A stretch of 64,000 nt of DNA from Anthopleura xanthogrammica (Eukaryota; Cnidaria; Anthozoa; Actiniaria; Actiniidae). Positions 1 to 10,529 of this stretch are shown in pieces; positions within the stretch are counted from its first letter, which is position 1; each line of letters opens with the position of its first letter. The stretch covers positions 9,443,257-9,507,256 of the forward strand of contig OZ025224.1 in NCBI GenBank assembly GCA_964019055.1, in the 5' to 3' direction. A program made the position numbers and the translations under genes. Under the pieces are notes generated by a model, which was not told the origin of the DNA, did no database searches, and saw only the letters and a list, made by a program, of their open reading frames with translations.

Positions 1-112
1 CCAGAAACGAAAAGAGCACCTTGAAAGATTTTCATCAATCCCTTATGTAAGGACGGTATCGTGTGGTCCCAGTATTGACCCTTGTGGAACACCCTAAGTT
101 AGTACTTGAACA
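1..112 (-). mobile_element. Degraded LINE reverse-transcriptase fragment
   Basis: Read on the minus strand, about 91 down to 62 encodes GVPQGSILGP, the conserved reverse-transcriptase motif of non-LTR retrotransposons. A TAG stop lies directly upstream in that frame, and the usual LLFLIYIND continuation is missing, so this is a dead fragment. It lies to the 3' side of the last ABCG exon visible here, probably in an intron of that gene. The match is short, so the LINE family cannot be assigned. Confidence 0.45.
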
Positions 113-198
113 TCCCAGAATAAAGCCATTTGGTGCTAATAATTTATTGTGTTTTTAGTGAAACAACAACAGCAACTAAAACAAGAGATTAATCTTAC

Positions 199-3100
199 CT
201 GAAATAAATTTATTTTTGATAGCATTTCTGGCTTGGACTGTTTAAAGGTTCTTTCAGTAAGAACTGAAAACTGCGTCCAGAATGACGTCGCCCATGCTGT
301 ACTCACAGCTGAATAATCATCATCATCTTCATCATCATCATGTATATCAAGATGTACATCATGTACATCTTTTGGTTTTATAACAGACACCAAGGGTATT
401 TCCCCTGTTGGACTGCACGTTGACTCCCTTGGGCTAAAGCCATTCAAACCATTGCAAGAGTTGGATTTTATAAAAGTGTCATTTTTATCTGGTGACTGGC
501 AGATATCAAGAGTTTCATTGTCACTGTCGGATCCTTCAAAGGAAAGATTCTCCTGCGACAGAACCTTTTCTTTCGCATCGAAGTATTTTTCACTTTGTAC
601 CGATATATCAGTATCTGAAACTGTTTCCCTCATCTTAAGATTTCCAGGATTGACGTCGTCTTGAGAATCGTTTTTTCTTGTTGGGGTTTCAAGCGAGTTA
701 GAACTACAGTTTTGTTCTTTCTTTTCCGAACTGTTTAATGGTGAATCTTTTTCGTTATTAGTTTTATTTGCTTTCAATTCATGATGTCTTTTGGCTCTAA
801 ATACAAATGAAATATAGTAAAATCAATCAATGCAAAAGAGAACATAAAAGGCAGAGCTAAGAAGAAAATGAATAAAATAAATAATAACAAATGGGATTAA
901 CAGTGGATTCTACAGAGTGGCTCTTCCTCTACTGCATTCCAATTGGAATTTAGAAGTTGATTTTTGAGGAGGGAGGAAAAACCGGAGAACCCGGAAAAAC
1001 CCTTGAAGCACAGGAGAGAACCAACAAACAACTCTACTCACATACAACACCGAGCCCAGCGGGGCTCGAACTCGGGTCGCCTTGGAAGCACTCATTATGA
1101 GAGAAGAACTCATTATGAGACAATCTTACAAACCATGACATTTTGATATATGAATGACTGAGTAAAGTGTGATATATTTGATGAGCTCAATGATAAAAAC
1201 AGATATATGTACACCATGTTTTCCTCGTACCCTTTCTCCAGCAACAAAAACTGCTGCTTTGATAACAGCATTGCTCAACAATTAGTGGTCCGTCAGTTCG
1301 AGTGACTGTTTTACCTTTCGCTCCATGACTGTACGATGAAATCTTGTACTTCTTTACCTGCTGTCACCTTTTCCACTATCAAAAAAAAATTTATTAGTTA
1401 CAGCATATCTCCTCTCCTTTCCTCTCCTCTCCTTTTCTTTCTTTCCTTTTCTTTACTTTTCTTTTGTCTTTTTTCCCTTCTTTACTCTTTCCCATTAAAT
1501 ACCATTAACTTCATTTGACGATTACAAACTTACATATGTAATCTGCTGGATTGAAATGAGTCTCACACACGTGCCCAATACTGCTGAAAAAATCGAGAAC
1601 TCGCGATGCTTTACCATAGAATGCAATCTGAAAAGAATTCATTTATTACAGTATTAGAACTTTAAAATCATATACACATACTTTGAGAGACTTTTTGTAG
1701 CACCTTACATACACAGTTATTCCAGACCATGATACAAATAAAATAAATAAATAAAATAAATGAGAATTAACAGTGGAATCCACCGAGTGGCTCTTCCTCC
1801 ACTGCATTCCAATTGGGATTTAGAAATTGATTTTTGAGGAGGGAGGAAAAACCGGATAATCCGGAAAAAGCCTCAAAGCACAGGAGAGAACCAACAAACA
1901 ACTCTACTCACATACGACACTGAGCTGATACATGGTACTTAAAAACAACATCTTTTTAATAAAACAGAAATGCAATATATAGACCGCTTTACCTAAATTG
2001 AAATTATTTCCCATTTTCAGACCATGTGTCATTCTCTTGAGAATAAGATTCTTTGTTTGAGTTGTATCCATATTCATGTGTCTTCTCATGTGCAATCGTT
2101 AAACAAAGAAATGATACTCTAGGGAATGACATGTGGTCGGAAATGGGAAAACATTACACCCAAGCTAAAGAGGTTTATTTTAGTCAAGATAGAGGAACCA
2201 GATAGAGAGAAAATTGGCAGGGAAATAATTCACTCTTTCATTTTCCCGCTAAGAAAAAAGTCCCCCCACACACACATGGATTTGGTCATCCAGCTACCTA
2301 CCCTCCCCACCCCCACAGTAAATTTACCTGTCCTTCACATAGCAACAGTAGTTTGTCAAACATATGGAATATCTGACTGGACGGCTGATGAATACTCATT
2401 AGTATGGTTTTCTTCTCTTTTGCTGCATAATCCTTTAAAGTGTTGATCAGGTTGAGTGCATTGCTGGAATCCAGACCAGACGTGGGTTCCTGACGGTAGC
2501 AATAGATGGATTGTAAGTTAATGAAAGGTGAAAGAGAACAAAAATGTTGAGTCCTGCTGGACTCATCTTCACATTCATTGACATAAAGTACAGGTGGCGT
2601 AGCGGTGAGAGTGCTTGTCTCTCACTAATGCAAGCCAGCCAGTTCGAGTCCTGCCAGGCTTGGTGTCATATATATCTGTGAGTAGAGTTGTTTGTTGGTT
2701 CACTCCTAGGAGAACACTTGTTTCAATAGCCCAAACTGCCCTTCATTGAGAAAGAACTGGAATCGATTCTAGGGTTGGATAGGTTTAGGGTAAGGTTTAG
2801 GGTTAGATTCCAATCCTCTCTTGACAAGGACATTTTGGGCTATGAAAACAAGTATCTACCTCTTTCCTATGCTTCAAGGGCTTTTCTCAGGATTCTGCAG
2901 TTTTCCTCCCTCCACAAAAAACCTCTGAATTCCAATTGGAATTTCAGTGCATCTGCCACCTGACTGTTAGTAGAATTCTTTTTTTCTGATACTCACATCA
3001 AGGAACAGAATAGATGGATTGATAATCAGTTCACAGCCAATGTTTGCACGCTTTTTTTCACCTGTAAAGAGGGTTACAAAGATATTTTACACAACATCAA

Positions 3101-6100
3101 TAGGGTCAGCAAGCTGTAGGTTCAAGGAAAGGGGGCACAAACCCCAAAAGCTGCCATTTTGTTTGAACCACCGAAATGCCAATCCTCCCACCCCCCACCC
3201 CCCAAAAAGTCAATTTTTCATGGGCACCCATCTAGTTATTACTAAGTTTCACTGTTCAAGACAGGTTGTTATATTATTCATCTTCCTTACAAAGGGGGCT
3301 CACATGTACCCTAGTACCCCCTGGCTATGCCTGTAATACATGGCTCTCAGATATATTAAATTATTAAATATGGAATCTAGCTACCATCCTCAATCCTACA
3401 GTATTGTGGTACATATTATTGATGTATGATATTGATAATCACCTCCAGAAAGACCTCTCTCTAGTGGACTTCCGATACCTAATAGCCAAAAACAATTTAA
3501 AAAATAGTTATTAGTTAACATAATAAGGGTAATAAAATGTCAGTGCATCTGACACATAATCTGATTATAACATATGTCTAAGTGTGTTGGTTTTGTGAAT
3601 CCTGCCAGTGGGTGGAAAACCTGAATTCCTTAATGGGGACCGAAGCACGGGTGGTGTAGTAGTGAGAGTGCTAGCCTCTCATCAATGTGATCCTGGTTCG
3701 AGTCCCACTAGACTCAGTGTCATGTGAGTTGAGTTGCTTGTTGGTTATCTCCTGTGCCTTTGGAGTTTTTCTCTGGTTTTTCCTCCTCTCTGGAATCCAC
3801 TATTAACACTGAGCTTTACTAAGCTTTAAATATGTTACCACTGAACTTTAAGTTACTTTTATCTGGAGAACAATATTATTTAAAATATTCAAATAATATT
3901 CAAGAGACAATTGTAAACTACGGATTGAATTAATTATTGAATTATTTCATAGCAGAATTAACTGTGTATTTTTATAAAATATACCATAATTAAGAAAAGC
4001 ATTGGTAAGATTTATTCAGTTCTGTTGACAGTCAATACGCAAAGCTTGACAAAAGGTGACACCCGAAGTGTAAAAACCAACACCTACAGTACGCCCTAAT
4101 TCAAGAAACTCACTTTTTGTTTGCCCCCTGCCAATGTTGGTCCTCTCAGGGAACGGACATCAGCAGGAAGCCAGTTTTTCAAAGTCATATGAAGCTCCTG
4201 ACATGCCTATTTATTTTTTATCATTTTATCTTAACTGTCACAGGACCAACAAACTCCACTCTCATGTGATGCTCTCATGTGATGCAAAGTCCAGGAATCA
4301 AAACTGAGATCTCAGAGGTGAGAGGCAAGTGCACTATAGTGCAAGATCACCCTTGAATCCTTAAATAAATTATATTTTGTGACTTCCATCTCCTCTCCCA
4401 CCTTCCCTTACCCTTCCCCTACTCCTGACCTCTCACAGTCCAGTTGACCACCAAGTGTTGCCATTTTAGATCTCAAACTTACATGTACTAAGGCACTTTC
4501 TGATATCCAATGTATCAACTATCTCTTCAACCTACAATGAAAAACCAGCCATTATATTAACAAGGAGATTAATAAGAGACTTAAACTATGATATCCTATT
4601 CAAGAATGTTTGTCAAATACTGTTTACTGGCTCTCTGCTTTTTTCTTTTTTCTTGATCAAAATATACTGTATAATGAAAATTAGTTTATATTTACTCATA
4701 GCTAGAATTTGGCTAAATATTATACAAGTACAATAAAATATAGTTGAAGCTCTCATAAGCGACCACTGAACATGAAATCTAAAAAGTGGTCAAATTCCCT
4801 AAAAAGTGGTCCTAGCTAGAACTGGTCGCTAATGAGAATATGCTCTCGTATATAAGCAGCAACACAAACAGGATTTCAAAATTGTGGTCGTAACTAGAGC
4901 TGACATTGCTTAATTACGAGAGAGGTCACAAGGTAAGCTTAGACTGTATAGATAGATGTAAATTACCTTTGCTTGTTTCTGTTCTTTTGTCATAGTATCA
5001 GGAAGACGCAGCATTGCAGAGTACTGTGAATACAAAATCACAAAATCCATAAGACTTCATTAATATTACAGTACAGTACAAAGCATTACTTTATATAATT
5101 TAATGAAACTATGGATGATAGAGAATGCAGATGAATAAATTCTCTATTCCTTATGTCTTGATACCACTGCTACCAGAATTCTTGAAGAATCTTCTCATGA
5201 ACAGAGATTGCAGACTGTATTAAGACAGTCCCTCCAGTTGTCCTGCAGCTTGCCTCAATCCAAAAGCCATAATTCTCACATGTTTATTAACTTTTACCTG
5301 CATGTACATATACTACACCAATATGCATGCTTTAAACAGTTTCACTTACTGTTAGTGTCTCTTTCAAAGTTAAATGTTCAAAGAATACATCCTCTTGTGA
5401 AACAAATCCAATCTTTTTCTTCATTTTCTTGGTCATGTGTTTTCCATTGATCCGTACCTCACCACTATTTGCACTCAGTCGTCCTGCTAAAATGTTCAAC
5501 AGAGTGGTTTTGCCAGAACCTGAAAGAGATTTATATATGGCTGAAATGTTGAGAATATCATTTGCAATGAAAGATTTAAAAAAAATATTTTGAAGGATGA
5601 CTCCAGAGAAGTATAACCAGTGAATTCCATCAAAATATGGTTATGGCATCTAATATCAGAATTTTCTGAAGATTGAATGTGGAAAAAGTTATCAAATAAT
5701 AAAATTAGAATGCAGCAAAGGTGTGAAAATCATTAGAACTAAATAGAAAGTTCAAAACCCATTCTTAATTGTTTAATTAGTATTACTTAGCACTCTTTCA
5801 CTAGAAGTACTCATTGTAATCAGAATAAAATAGAGGTCATTTTAGTTTTTTGCTGCGATTTATACTGCTGGAAATTGCTTAGGTAAATTTATTAACGTGA
5901 ACAATAACACGTGAAAACAATACAATTAATTTTTACATAATTAAACATGCATTAAATTATGTCTCATATATATTTTACGTGATTTTACTGTATAATATTA
6001 AACTCTGAATCTTGTTAATTAGAGAACTGAAGAATGTACATAAAAGTTAAAGCTACAGATAGAGTTTCAAAGAATGGTGTTTACATTTTTCTTTATGTGC

Positions 6101-6626
6101 GAGCAAGCAAATCGAAGAAGCTTATGTAACACTGATATTAAGTTCTACTTCTCTCAGCAGCTGTCAAACACTCAAGTTGTGATCGCACCAACAAATCTAT
6201 ACGATATTACATGCAAAACTAGTGAGAACATTTCTTTTCAAATATTTTGGTGCTAAATGTTACAATTTATTGGGTTCAACTACCTTTTAACTTAAACTCT
6301 GCACGACAGATACTCCAACTGCCTTTTCATCTAATATCACAGAGGCCTATTTTCTAATAGCGTTTTTTACGATCCCGATATCACACGTTCTTTTAATTTA
6401 GTATTACGATACCACCATTATTTTACATCAAAACAAGGAATTAATCCCAAGGGGTACAGTACTGAAAATTCAACTCACCGCTCGGGCCCATAATGGCCAA
6501 TATCTGTCCTGGTTTGACCTTACCGCTTACTCCTTGTAAAATTTGTCGATCTGCGATCGAAATGTTGATGTCTCTAAAATTGAGAGATATGGGGACATTT
6601 TCTTGTAAAGGAATATCTGAAGTCAT
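199..6626 (-). CDS. ABC transporter G family half-transporter (5' part; 3' end outside window)
   Basis: ATP-driven membrane transporter of the ABCG (white) family with the nucleotide-binding domain first; the substrate is unknown. Ten phase-consistent exons on the minus strand: 6479-6626, 5350-5519, 4967-5023, 4483-4531, 3443-3478, 2997-3061, 2328-2489, 1534-1627, 1315-1375 and 199-796, giving 480 codons. Visible motifs are Walker A GPSGSGKT (its Gly codon split by intron 1), Q-loop region [10 protein letters not shown], signature LSGGEKKR, Walker B ILFLDEPTSGLD and H-loop SIHQPSS. The NPADYI segment typical of ABCG follows. The last exon carries about 140 low-complexity residues with an acidic DDDEDDDD run, then [15 protein letters not shown], which leads into the transmembrane domain. 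That domain, normally six helices, must be encoded left of base 1. The start ATG at 6624-6626 precedes the family's usual N-terminus. Introns hold SINEs and MITEs. Family assignment is firm; the exact subfamily is not. Confidence 0.92.
903..1105 (-). mobile_element. tRNA-derived SINE (family 1), copy a
   Basis: Minus-strand copy in an ABCG intron. The tRNA-like head lies at 1060-1100, where the reverse complement gives a B-box-like GGCGACCCGAGTTCGAGCCC. The tail carries the family's hallmarks: TTGGTTCTCTCCTGTG, a GGGTTTTTCCGGG-like stretch, TTTTCCTCCCTCCTC and TTCCAATTGGAAT. At least eleven related copies or fragments occur in the window. Confidence 0.75.
1773..1925 (-). mobile_element. SINE family 1, copy b (head truncated)
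   Basis: Same tail as copy a (TTCCAATTGGGATTT, GGAGGGAGGAAAAACC, AGGAGAGAACCAACAAAC), but it stops at 1925, before the tRNA-like head. It lies in an ABCG intron beside a palindromic MITE. Confidence 0.7.
1979..2240. mobile_element. Palindromic MITE (family C), copy 1
   Basis: Inverted-repeat element. The left arm (CATTTTCAGACCATGTGTCATTC, about 2016-2038) is mirrored by the right arm (GAATGACATGTGGTCGGAAATG, about 2124-2145). The interior contains ACTCAAACAAAGAATC-type and TTCATGTGTCTTCTCATG sequence that also occurs at 13899-14194 and 50128-50410. The extension to about 2240 matches 13930-14000 in inverse orientation. Confidence 0.7.
2588..2962 (+). mobile_element. SINE family 1, copy c, interrupted by an inserted inverted-repeat element
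   Basis: The SINE head starts at GGTGGCGTAGCGGTGAGAG (about 2590) with B-box CAGTTCGAGTCC, and runs to TTGGTTCACTCCTAG near 2710. The tail resumes at about 2863 (CCTATGCTTCAAGGGC) and ends near 2962. The intervening piece has its own inverted ends and is listed separately. The SINE therefore predates the insertion. Confidence 0.7.
2713..2857. mobile_element. MITE nested inside a SINE, with telomere-like interior
   Basis: The ends are inverted: ACTTGTTTCAATAGCCCAAA at the left and TTTGGGCTATGAAAACAAGT at the right. A short TCCTA-like repeat flanks it. The interior (about 2770-2807) has several TTTAGGG/TTAGGG units. It splits SINE copy c and so arrived later. Confidence 0.6.
3650..3808 (+). 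mobile_element. SINE family 1, copy d
   Basis: Head GGTGGTGTAGTAGTGAGAG, B-box TGGTTCGAGTCCC, then GTCATGTGAGTTGAG, TTGGTTATCTCCTGTG and TTTTTCTCTGGTTTTTCC. It sits in the ABCG intron between exons 4 and 5. Confidence 0.75.
4235..4360 (-). mobile_element. SINE family 1, copy e (decayed)
   Basis: Degenerate minus-strand copy: AGGACCAACAAACTCCACTC followed by a doubled CTCTCATGTGATG and a decayed B-box. Recognisable only by its order of motifs. Confidence 0.5.
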
Positions 6627-7230
6627 GATGCGGTGCCTCTACTAGCTATGCTTGAAGGAAAATAAGAAATTCTATGAACTGCATCTCTTTATATTTTTGT
6701 GGTGCAATAAGTCGTGCCCAGTCTCCTGAGCTGATCTCCACAACGTGATTACACTGTTTCTTTTTTAAGACATTTTGACAGATATTTTTCTCTTCATAAA
6801 AAGATAACGTTGGGAGGAAAAATCGCTAAACTCATCAAAAGTGGATGAATATCGATGAAGAGTAGCTTAGTAGCTTAGGATTTCTATTTTTTTAAACGTT
6901 TTAGATTTAAAAAAAGGATGAAGAAAGAGAAGCTGGTTCTTGCAAGATATCTCCTTGTCGTGATGAAATCCATATTTTTGTAACATGATAGTAAATATGA
7001 TATGGAATCGAATGTTTCCGGCCCTAGCGAAGTAACTTCAAGTTATTTAGCAGATTTAGGAGCAGTTGGAGGTCGAGCAGGGGGAACCGAAGAATCCCTC
7101 TAGAATTTTTACTATTTGTACTATCCATACACATGTGGAATAATTAGAAATATAAATAAATAACAAGAACAAATCACAAAGAAGAGTAAAAAGAAACAGT
7201 AAAAATACCAAGTTATAGTGCTGGAAAGCT
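6627..7230. other. Upstream region of the ABCG gene
   Basis: Non-coding stretch 5' of the ABCG start codon and the likely place for its promoter and 5' UTR. I see no clear TATA box, CpG-rich block or repeat family member in it. Confidence 0.4.
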
Positions 7231-7234
7231 AGAG

Positions 7235-7450
7235 TATAATAATAATGATAATAATAATAATAATAATAATAATGATGATAATAATAATAATAACAACAAT
7301 AATAATAATGATAATAATAATAATAATAACAACAACAACAACAATAATAATAATAATGATAATAATAATAACAACAATAATAATAATAATAATGATAATA
7401 ATAATAATAACAAAAATAATAATAATGATAATAATAATAATAATAATAAC
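7235..7450. repeat. (TAA)n microsatellite with GAT and ACA variants
   Basis: Uninterrupted AT-rich trinucleotide array of about 215 bp, with interspersed GAT and CAA units. Any long frames across it are repeat artefacts. A shorter related array follows at about 7655-7709. Confidence 0.95.
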
Positions 7451-7654
7451 AGACAGAGAGGTGTCCTTCCTAATTCAAAGATGCCAGAAATGGATCGTCA
7501 GTCAGAATGTGAACATTGTGAAGAAATTCTATGGGTATTCAACCTAAGAAAGGACACTAATTCTTAGCAATATTTATATATTCAGTAAAGCCCAGGCACG
7601 ACCCGCTTGTTATTGTAATTGAAAACGACAGAGGAAAAAATAAAGATACCATAA

Positions 7655-7674
7655 TCATAATAATAATCATAATC

Positions 7675-7709
<35 letters not shown>
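7655..7709. repeat. (TAA/TCA)n microsatellite
   Basis: Short trinucleotide array of ATAATAATCATAATC type, downstream of the larger array at 7235-7450. Confidence 0.85.
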
Positions 7710-7712
<3 letters not shown>

Positions 7713-7949
7713 TGGAATAACAATAATATGAATAATATGAATATGAACATTAGTAATAAAATGATGATGGTGAGTATGATAAAAGATATAAATTATGTTT
7801 CTTCAAGCTAAATATTTCGCGGAAAAAAATCCGAGCTCTAGGCGGGATTCGAATCCGTGACCTTAATAATGCTGGAATGTTATTGTAAGTAGTAATGCCA
7901 ATGAATTTTAAGGAGGATTTACAATAATTAGATTAATGTGCCATACAGA

Positions 7950-8606
7950 AGAAAGGAAGAGAAGGTAAAGAAAGAAAGAAGAAAAAAGAATGAAGAAGAA
8001 AAATAAAGAATGAAAGAGACGAGAGAATTAAGAAAGAACAAAATAAGAAAGAAAGAATGACAGAAAAAAAGAAAGAATGAATGATAGAAAGAAAGAAGAA
8101 AAAAGAATGAAGAACAAAAATGAAGAATGAAAGAGAGGAGCGAATTATTAAAGAAAGAACAAAATAAGAAAGAAAGAAGGATAGAAAGAAAGAATGAATG
8201 AAAGAAAGAATGAAAGAATGAATGAACGAAAGAAAGAAAGAAAAAATGAAAAAAGAAGGAAAAAAGAAAAAAGAAAGAAAGAATAAAAGAAAGAAAGAAT
8301 GAAATAACAAAATAAGAAAGAATGAAAGAAAGAAAAAGTAAGTAAGTAAGAAAGAAAGAATGAAAGAAAGAAAGAAAGAATGAAAGAATTAATAAAAGAA
8401 AGAAAAAAGTAAGAAAGAAAGTTTGGATAAAAGAAAGAAAGAAAAAAGTAAGAATGAATGAAAGAAAGAAAGAATGAATGAATGAATGAATGAATGAATG
8501 AAAGAAAGAATGAAAGAAAGAATGAAAGAAAGAAAAAATAAGAAAGAATGAAAGAAAGAAAGAAAAAGTAAGAAAGAAAGAAAGAATGAATAAAAGAAAG
8601 TAAGAA
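7950..8606. repeat. (GAAA/GAAT)n purine tract, about 650 bp
   Basis: Imperfect tetranucleotide array of GAAA and GAAT units, nearly all purine on the plus strand. It is intergenic, between the divergent ABCG gene and the PAN-EGF-ILEI gene. Long polypurine runs of this kind can form triplex structures, which is an inference here. Confidence 0.95.
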
Positions 8607-8756
8607 AAGCCAATGCTGTGTAGTTAATTGATAAACAACGTACTATTCATGATGATGGCAGCTGTTCTTGGGATATTGTCTAAATCTTTGCATGAGGAAT
8701 CATGCAGTTACAAATTGAAGAGGAACAAATAAATCTCACCCGGCATGCTTTCATCC

Positions 8757-9091
8757 TTAAGGGATAAGGTCAAAACAATTGTCATCTTACGGTACCCGAT
8801 TCTGGGGGGAGGGGGGTGTTACCCGGTACCCACCACCTCTGGAAGTGAAATCCTGGATTTGGTACTCAAATATCTCCAAAACTAAAAGTCAAATCCCAGA
8901 AACGAATGTACTGTCTGTTTACATGTATGCTAAACAACGTATTTGTGGATAGAAATAGTCATTACGGACACCAAGTATCGAGCATTTCAACAGGTCTCTG
9001 AGGGGGGAGGGGGTATTTACCGGTACCCACCACCTAAATCAATAAAATCGGGTCCCTATTTTGGACAATTGTTTTGACCTTGTCCCTAACC
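8757..9091. mobile_element. MITE with about 24-bp terminal inverted repeats
   Basis: The left end GGGATAAGGTCAAAACAATT is mirrored at the right by AATTGTTTTGACCTTGTCCC. Two inner G-rich blocks, each followed by GGTACCCACCACCT, suggest an internal duplication. TTAA flanks the left end and CTAA the right. It lies about 220 bp before the start of the PAN-EGF-ILEI gene. Confidence 0.75.
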
Positions 9092-9308
9092 TTTGGAAAA
9101 CTGATCCCGCCGATTGGTTCAGGGGAAAAATATTTTCGTGTTCATTAGTGCCAATTCTGTCAGTACTGATTCGACAGCTCCACTCCGTTAGTGACCACAC
9201 TGAAGACATCAGAGAGGACACTAATTAAAGTAATAATTCTAAGTCAGTTTCACAGTTGTAATCCTTAAGACGAATCAATTTGTTAAAGAAGCAAAGTTTG
9301 GCAAACTA

Positions 9309-10486
9309 ATGTCGTCGGTAAAACATATACTTGCCCAGTTATCCTTAGTGTATTATTACTTGGGAACGCTATGGGCACCTGTAGAAGGTATGGAACTATT
9401 GACTATATTTTTTAGTACTTATTTTCTCAAATATCTTCTTGAAATATTTGGTCCTCGTTCGTTTATACTGGTTTATGGCGTGTAGAGTGGTATTGATGCT
9501 ATTTCCTTGCCGAGCCACGGCAGTACGATGTACAGCAGCTAAAAGTTAGATAAAGTCGCGTAAACTGGGTAAAAACCTAAAGCTTAGGTCAGGGCACAGC
9601 TAACTCACAGATCGAACTCTGAAACAAACTCTGGGCTGATGTAAGTCAGGGCACAGCTAACTCACAGATCGAACTCTGAAACAAACTCTGGGCTGATGTA
9701 AGTCAGGGCACAGCTAACTCACAGATCGAACTCTGAAACAAACTCTTGAAACACCTTTATATAAGACAAGTACATTTAAAGCATCTTACTTTAATCGTAT
9801 AATATGTTTTTGTAAACAAGCATCTCCTAGCACTTTCTCTAGCCTTTCTAAGTTTAAATCATACCTAAGGCTTAAGTACTCTTCACTTCTTAATGACATA
9901 TTTGATGTAGACTTAACATGTACATGGTCTCTAGTACGCCAGTGTCCTTGTCACAGATCATGTTAGTATTCTTTCTTAAGTTAGAATTCTTCCACTTTAG
10001 TTTTAGTGTTACTTAGAGTTGTACTATCAGTTTCAGATGTTATTCTATATTTCCTATACCTTTTCACTGTTTTTTCAAAGGGAAGCGCCTAGCATGGGAC
10101 ATTACGCTCAAAAATTAGTTTGCAAAGCAGGCTGAGGTTTCCCGTCCTTCGAAAAAATTAGGCCAGGTTTAAGAAGGAATATTTATTTTAAGAACAGTTC
10201 AAAATTCAAAGCAAATGAATAAAGTTATGAAAAGCTAAAAGGCTTTTGTTTCTATTGAATTGCCCACGAACAAAGTATCCGATTAAATCCATTAACATTT
10301 TATGTGAAGCAATTGTTTAATTTCAGCCTAGAGGTAGTTGTTATATATCCAGCCATATCTATTTTTGAGAGCATCGTCTATGTATAGTTATTAAAAGAGG
10401 TTTAAAGTTTGCAGTGTTAACTGTGGTTGCTGTTAGTAGTTCAAGTTCAAGTTTGTTTGTGTTTTTTTTTATTCCCTTCTTAGAAT

Positions 10487-10529
<43 letters not shown>

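Noticed and set aside
7213..8613. Poly-Leu/Ile and Phe/Ser-rich frames
   Set aside because: They are translations of TAA and GAAA microsatellites.
9592..9748. CRISPR-like direct repeats
   Set aside because: The 57-bp units are contiguous with no spacers, in an animal genome.
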